A model generated the notes under the pieces. That model saw only the letters and a program-made list of their open reading frames with translations, made no database searches and was not told the DNA's origin. Positions 48,085-52,572 of a stretch of 52,572 nt of DNA are shown piece by piece. A program made the translations under genes and the position numbers. Each line of letters opens with the position of its first letter. Within the stretch, counting starts at the first letter, position 1. The DNA comes from Acanthaster planci (Eukaryota > Echinodermata > Asteroidea > Valvatida > Acanthasteridae), in NCBI RefSeq assembly GCF_001949145.1, contig NW_019091366.1, forward strand, positions 3,058,121 to 3,110,692, given 5' to 3'.

Positions 48085-48420
48085 AATTATAGCAGGTTTC
48101 GCCCTTACCCAACGTATATATTAATAAAAAAATATCTTGAAAATAGTTCGCGGTACCCGCTACTCCACCTGACTCGGACCGGCCAACCGACCTCGGCAAG
48201 CTCGGTGGTCGAGTCTGCACTAATAAGCAGGAGGTCGTGGGTTCGAGTCCTACCCAAGTAAGCTTGTGACTTTTTTTTTTTAGCAAGCTCTTGGACAAGC
48301 CCTAAGCATACAGTGTTTATTAACCCTAACAGTCCTCAATCCTTCACCTGTTGGAGGACTGAGGACTGTTAGGGTTAATACATACGTTGGGTAAGGGCAA
48401 AACCCGTTATATAAATTAAT
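48085..48420 (+). mobile_element. tRNA-derived SINE with inverted terminal arms, copy 2
   Basis: The plus strand carries a recognisable tRNA-like promoter: an A-box-like AGCTCGGTGGTCGAGTCTGC at about 48200 and a B box in GGTCGTGGGTTCGAGTCCTA at 48231-48250. These are followed by the same CAAGTAAGCTTGTGA tail as in copy 1. The ends are the same inverted arms as copy 1 (GCCCTTACCCAACGTATATA on the left, ACGTTGGGTAAGGGCAAAAC on the right). This copy retains more of the tRNA head. It was itself hit by a 51-bp TTAA-flanked palindrome (48320-48378) and sits in the spacer of the CpG-rich foldback element. Confidence 0.75.
48320..48378. mobile_element. Miniature TTAA-flanked palindrome inserted in SINE copy 2
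   Basis: TTAA at 48320-48323 and 48375-48378 bracket 51 bases whose ends are perfect inverted repeats (CCCTAACAGTCCTCA against its complement). Copy 1 of the SINE runs through the same place without it: CAGTGTTTATCAATATCTACG at 5561-5581, against CAGTGTTTATTAA…TTAATACATACG here. This is what a piggyBac-type insertion with TTAA duplication would leave. Confidence 0.8.
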
Positions 48421-49560
48421 TTTTATTAGTTTTGAGTGGGTTATCTAATAAGAAAATGGTCTGTTAAGTCGAGAAATGGTACTCTTGCATTAGAATGTTT
48501 TTCTCCACAATCAAGTTTGACTAAATGCGCACCATACAGCATCACATTACCTTCCTCAAACGCAGCGCACTGCCATTGTACGGCCGAACATTTTGTACAC
48601 ACGCAATGGGCGATAACCTGTTCAGTCTTTATAATGGAGATGAATGGTTGCACTACATCAAATACGCGCGCCCATAGAAAACAGTGCAAAATCAAACCGA
48701 AATAGCGCCGCGTGATTTTCACTGGAAATTCAAGACTACGGCCTGAAGATCGTTTCCATTTTATGGGGGTTATAGCCACCTGATTTTTTTTAATCACCTC
48801 TCCCCCATGATATCCCCAAAGAGCAGTAAAACTCTGCACTCTGAATGTAGCCGCCCACTTCCAAAATAGGTACGCAATTTGGGGCTTTTTGTGAAAGAAA
48901 TACCCCGAAGTGGAAACAATCAGTCCCAAATTCGGGATTTATAGAAATGATTCTATGATCCCTCCTGATTATGGCATGTCTTATCGTGAAAGCCCCGGGG
49001 ATCATAAAATATTAATGAGCTCTCGCCCAGGAATCCAACGATTTGGTGGAATGCACCCAAAGGGCCTACAAGAGTTGATCACGAAAAATGAAAATTGAAC
49101 TTAACTCTGTCTCTAATGGTGCCCCCTATTTCTACCAGTAATGAGGCGACGGCGACAGCACAAAGCGACGGCACGAGGCCAAGGGGCGACGTCACGACGC
49201 GACGGAGTGAAGGCCACGACACGACGGCACCACGCTACGTCACGACGGCACAACGCGACGGCACGACGTAATGCATTATACGCAGCATAAAGTAATGAGA
49301 GAGGAGGCGACGCCACGACGCAACAGCACGACGCGACGGAGCTGTCGTAGCGTCACGTCGTGGCGTCGGGGCGACGGGACAACGCGACACAATTGTGGCG
49401 GCAATAGAACACCATAAAAGAGAAAGAGAGAAATGTTTGTCGTAAATAGTATACGACATGACGCACGCGTCGCCTATTACGTCATGTGAAGCACAACGCG
49501 ATGCACGAAACGACGCACGACGCGACACGTCATGGCGTTTCATGTTGTTCACAGAAGGCG

Positions 49561-51118
49561 CTTTTACCGTTTTCTTTCATTTCCTTCTCCCGTGCTTGTA
49601 AAGTACGTTCTATTAAGGCTTTGGTGCTGTTTTTTCTGATTTTTATCTCATCCTTTCTTCAATTAGGGTTGATTTCAGTCATATTTTATTGGGAAAAAAT
49701 GAAAAAATGGGCAAAAAGAAAATTTGTATCATGAAGCCTAGAATTCGTCACTGTTTAATTACCCAGCCAATGATTACGCTTCAATACCGTCGATTAAGTT
49801 GCCAATCGTACATCGTATAGTATACAAATATTTATTGCTTCGAGTGGTATAGTAAAACTAACCTCCGGAGGTGATCCATATCATGGAGCATTCCATTTTC
49901 CCTCCCCATGGATCACCTCGGGAGAACAGTTTAATTGTACCGCGAGATAAAGCAGTCAGTAATTGTTTTCTAACACCTTCCCAAAGAATCTGCAAAGTTT
50001 AAGCTAAACATCAATAATGAAACACCAAACTGGACTTTACCTGGCCAGTGCTAGATTTTACTTTCGTTATTACATGTAATATGCTAACTGTTTAAATGAG
50101 AGATCTTGCAAAACACTTTTCTCTCAAACCAATGGTTTACTCCCATACAAAGTCATTTTCACCATTGTTCTTCATCCTGGTATTCTGCATTGCCTGTTAA
50201 ATTGAAAAGAAGTCTTCCAATTACTGAAAACATTATCATGCATTGCCATTCTACCAAAGGGACCTAGTTCCACCAATTTTGTAGTTCCAAAAATAAAAGG
50301 GCTAGAGTGCAATACATTGTTTAAAACCAGAATTCATTAATGAAATTTACTACCTTATAACAACAATAATCGATTGAAAAGAGTAGTGAAAAGCCGTCTT
50401 AATTCTCAGTTTGATCTTAAACGGTCTGATTGTAATCACCTCAATTGCACTACATCATAGTGCATACATAATTTCAATTACATGTATTTTAAAGTTGTAT
50501 GTGCTTATACTAAAATAAGCCGTGTTTTTAGCAATTTTTTGGTTATCCCTGGCTTCGTAATTTTAATAATGTGTATTTTTTGTTTCGTGTTTTTGTAATT
50601 TTTTTTGCAGAAGATATAAACTTAATTTTTTTAACCCATGAACAATGTTATCCCAAATCACTGAGACGAGACCGATAACTGTTAAGACATACCACGAGAA
50701 ATCTCTTGCAAAGGACGAGTTGGAAAGATATACAACCTGTAAAAATCAGGATAAGAATATCTGAACTGTTCCATGCTGGGGGTGAACGACAGCATGCGGG
50801 GACAGTTACACTCGATAATTACATGTGAATAATATTGAAGATAACTTGATTCTTTTGTTCAATTAACTTGTCGCAAATGGAAAGTCACATGCCATTTTCC
50901 GAACAATGGGGTTCCCTGAAGAAAAAGAATGTTAAAGTATTGTTTGAAATCATTGTAAAGAGACGATTATATTCATACAATATATTACAACCCGGTAAAA
51001 TTAATCTTTTTTAAAAATAGGTTGCGTATGTGTAGACAAATTCTTTACGTGTTTTAAATAAGCTAGGCTTGCGGTTGCACCATGTAAAAAAATTCTTATA
51101 TGAGTTTGTGGTTCTGAA
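49561..51118. other. Intergenic DNA without recognised genes
   Basis: AT-rich, no exon-like conserved peptide on either strand. One imperfect hairpin stands out at 49862-49924, with stem GAGGTGATCCAT and a 28-base loop. It has a Shine-like balance of neither coding nor terminator character, so I treat it as a possible remnant of a small transposon. Confidence 0.4.
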
Positions 51119-51745
51119 AAAAACCGGTGGTAATCTATAGAGACTCCATAATGACGGTAATCTATGGAGTCTCCATAATAACGGTGGTCTATGGAGGGGT
51201 GCAGGTATCTTCACTCTCATCCTTATAAATTTGGGAACCCATAATGACGGTAATCTATGGAGTCTGTATACTAACAGTAGTTTATGGAGTCTTCATAATA
51301 ACGGTAGTCTATGGACTCTCCATAAGAACGGTAGTCTATGGAGTGATGCAGGTATCTTCACTCTCATATTTATAAATGTGGGAACCCATAATGATGGTAA
51401 TCTATGGAGTCTCCATGATGAAGCTTGGAGTGATGCAAGTATCTTCACTCTCATCCTTATAAATTTGGGACCCCTTAATCACTGTAAATTATGGAGTCCA
51501 TAAAACGGTAGTCTATGGAGTTTCCATGATAACGGTACTCTGTGGAGTCTTCATAATAACGGTAGTCTGTGGAATCTCCATAATAACAGCAGTCTATGGA
51601 GTGATGTGGGTATCTTCACTCTCATCTATATGAATTTGGGACCCCATAATAACGGTATTCTATGGAGTCTCCATAATAACGGCAGTCTATTGAGTCTCCA
51701 TAATAACGGCAGTCTATGGAATCGCCGTGATAACACCAGTCTATG
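51119..51745 (+). repeat. 27-bp minisatellite with interspersed longer unit
   Basis: Tandem units close to AGTCTCCATAATAACGGTAG plus TCTATGG, 27 bases long, repeat across the region. They are interrupted four times (near 51199, 51341, 51430 and 51601) by a shared segment GGTATCTTCACTCTCAT…AAATTTGGGAcCCC, giving a higher-order pattern. Since 27 is a multiple of three, plus-strand frames stay open and would read SLHNNGSLW repeats. The interspersed unit and lack of flanking exons argue that this is not protein coding. Confidence 0.85.
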
Positions 51746-51909
51746 GGTGCAATCCAGTAAATCTGTTGCCATAGACAACAGTGATAAATATCCCCACTTC
51801 AAAAATCAGGAAAAATACCCACAGGTTTCACAGGTGCTCAAGACACATATCAAATTAAAGCTGACATCCTCATCTTTCTTTTTCCTTTCAATTTTCACTG
51901 GCTTAACCG

Positions 51910-52266
51910 ATGAATTTTGAAGATATTTCTCTCCATAGAAAATCACCCCTCAAAACAACCAGGAGGCCCATCACCATTTTGGAAATTGATACCTACACAC
52001 AATGGCAAAATAGAGCACTTTGGAGTGTCCCGTTTGGTCTGATACTTTCAGATATACAAGCTGACAGTCTGTCGCCTGCATTTCATCCACCTTTTAAACA
52101 AACCACCACGAAAGGCTCTAATAGCAGAGAATTTCAAAGTCTACAAATCGTGATTTGGACCGCGCAGGCAATTTTGGACCTATTTCCTGACCTGCAACCT
52201 TTAAACCACCAAAAACTGGCACATGTTCTTCAAAAGCATGCAGGAGAAAGAAAAAAGGAGTGCTGA
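51910..52266 (+). CDS. Possible 118-residue open frame or exon, unrecognised
   Basis: An uninterrupted plus-strand frame of 118 codons beginning MNFEDISLHRKS and ending HAGERKKEC. The composition is protein-like, with balanced hydrophobic and charged residues (RALWSVPFGLILSDIQADSL, AQAILDLFPDLQPLNHQKLA), but I recognise no family or motif. It could be a real small exon, a transposon remnant or chance. It is at the window edge, downstream of the minisatellite, with no supporting neighbour. Confidence 0.15.
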   Translation: MNFEDISLHRKSPLKTTRRPITILEIDTYTQWQNRALWSVPFGLILSDIQADSLSPAFHPPFKQTTTKGSNSREFQSLQIVIWTAQAILDLFPDLQPLNHQKLAHVLQKHAGERKKEC

Positions 52267-52289
52267 ATTCGGTCACCGACGGAAAATGA

Positions 52290-52572
52290 AAAAACCTCTC
52301 TCCTTAGGGTTAGTGTCTGCTGACTAGGGTTACACCGTGATTAAAATGGAAAAAAAAACCTTGCCTGCATACCAGGATTACACCCTGTTTAAAATGAAAA
52401 AATGTCTCTTATTGTAGTTTTGGGCCTGTGGCCTTGAGTTTTGTTACATCATATAGCATGGGGTCATTGTGTAATACTGAATTTCCAGCTTTCTCTGTTG
52501 CTTTCAATCTATAACTACCAGTGACTCCAAACTGGGGTTGGGTATTGCAACAGTAGGGTTAGAGGGTTAGGG
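52290..52572. repeat. Degenerate repeats with TTAGGG-like words at the window edge
   Basis: A roughly 60-65-bp unit is repeated twice (TAGGGTTACACCGTGATTAAAATGG, then AGGATTACACCCTGTTTAAAATG, both followed by A-rich DNA). The last 18 bases read AGGGTTAGAGGGTTAGGG, and CTTAGGGTTAGTG occurs near 52305. It could be an interstitial telomere-like tract beginning, or a low-complexity satellite. The window ends before this can be decided. Confidence 0.4.

Larger units (their letters stand above)
47697..49560. mobile_element. Long CpG-rich foldback element upstream of HTT
   Basis: Two inverted arms, 47697-48068 and 49139-49560. Each is built of short CpG-rich subrepeats around GTCGCGTCGTGCCGTCG on the left and its complement on the right. 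Collinear unique blocks prove the inverted homology: TATGGTGTTCTAT next to GTCCCGTCGC, CATTACTTTTATGCTGyGT, and TTTACGACA with a CTCTCTCT tract. The spacer holds SINE copy 2 and about 700 bases I cannot identify. Foldback transposons whose arms are short tandem repeats are known from sea urchins (TU elements), but assignment to that family is only by structure. No transposase is seen, and clear target duplications were not found. Confidence 0.7.

Noticed and set aside
48190-48270. Functional tRNA gene on the plus strand
   Set aside because: A- and B-box-like segments are present, but the acceptor arms do not pair and the unit is embedded in SINE copy 2.
48441-48929. 162-codon open frame on the minus strand inside the CpG-rich foldback element
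   Set aside because: No domain, no repeat structure, odd composition with many Cys and Trp, and it ends inside repeat DNA. No splice or start context supports it, so it is probably chance.
1-52572. Bacterial-type features (operons, CRISPR arrays, phage genes)
   Set aside because: The window is plainly intron-bearing animal DNA. No direct-repeat arrays with unique spacers and no prokaryotic gene organisation are present.

Overview
This is eukaryotic nuclear DNA: AT-rich, intron-dense, with GT-AG introns and many degenerate transposon copies. It is most likely from a marine invertebrate deuterostome, and an echinoderm fits best. The main reason is that the dominant gene is huntingtin, whose N-terminus carries the 17-residue amphipathic helix followed by only two glutamines (…KTHQQGG…). 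I know this short-Q state from non-vertebrate deuterostomes, with sea urchin as a published example. The species assignment is inference.

Layout. (1) 1-3147: intergenic, with one foldback element near the left edge (176-840). (2) 3148-6828, minus strand: a four-exon gene for an eight-helix membrane protein of 607 residues with a Ser-rich tail, probably the Tincar family. Its intron 2 holds a tRNA-derived SINE with inverted terminal arms. (3) 6880-10858: intergenic DNA plus the huntingtin 3' UTR. (4) 10859-47523, minus strand: a complete huntingtin gene. I assembled 59 coding exons by hand. All splice phases agree, the summed coding length is 8961 bases, and it encodes 2986 residues plus stop. 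(5) 47524-49560: the huntingtin 5' flank, dominated by a long CpG-rich inverted-repeat element with a second SINE copy between its arms. (6) 49561-52572: no convincing gene; a 27-bp minisatellite and a TTAGGG-rich edge.

The huntingtin introns carry the mobile DNA. There is an antisense, 5'-truncated non-LTR retrotransposon (16.4-18.8 kb), a 1.4-kb element with about 100-bp inverted ends (24.7-26.15 kb), three copies or fragments of a TTAA-flanked piggyBac-like MITE (two of them running into assembly gaps), and a 0.9-kb foldback element 72 bp from the exon 1 donor. Intron 22 begins with a 60-bp tandem repeat that copies the end of exon 22 together with its 5' splice site.

The two genes lie head to tail on the same strand and have no obvious functional link. 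Huntingtin is a large HEAT-repeat scaffold for vesicle transport and autophagy. The Tincar-like protein is a membrane protein of poorly known function. No bacterial, phage, CRISPR or operon features are present. The most unusual items are the repeated splice donor in huntingtin intron 22 and a 51-bp TTAA-flanked palindrome inserted in a SINE, for which the other SINE copy in the window provides the empty site.
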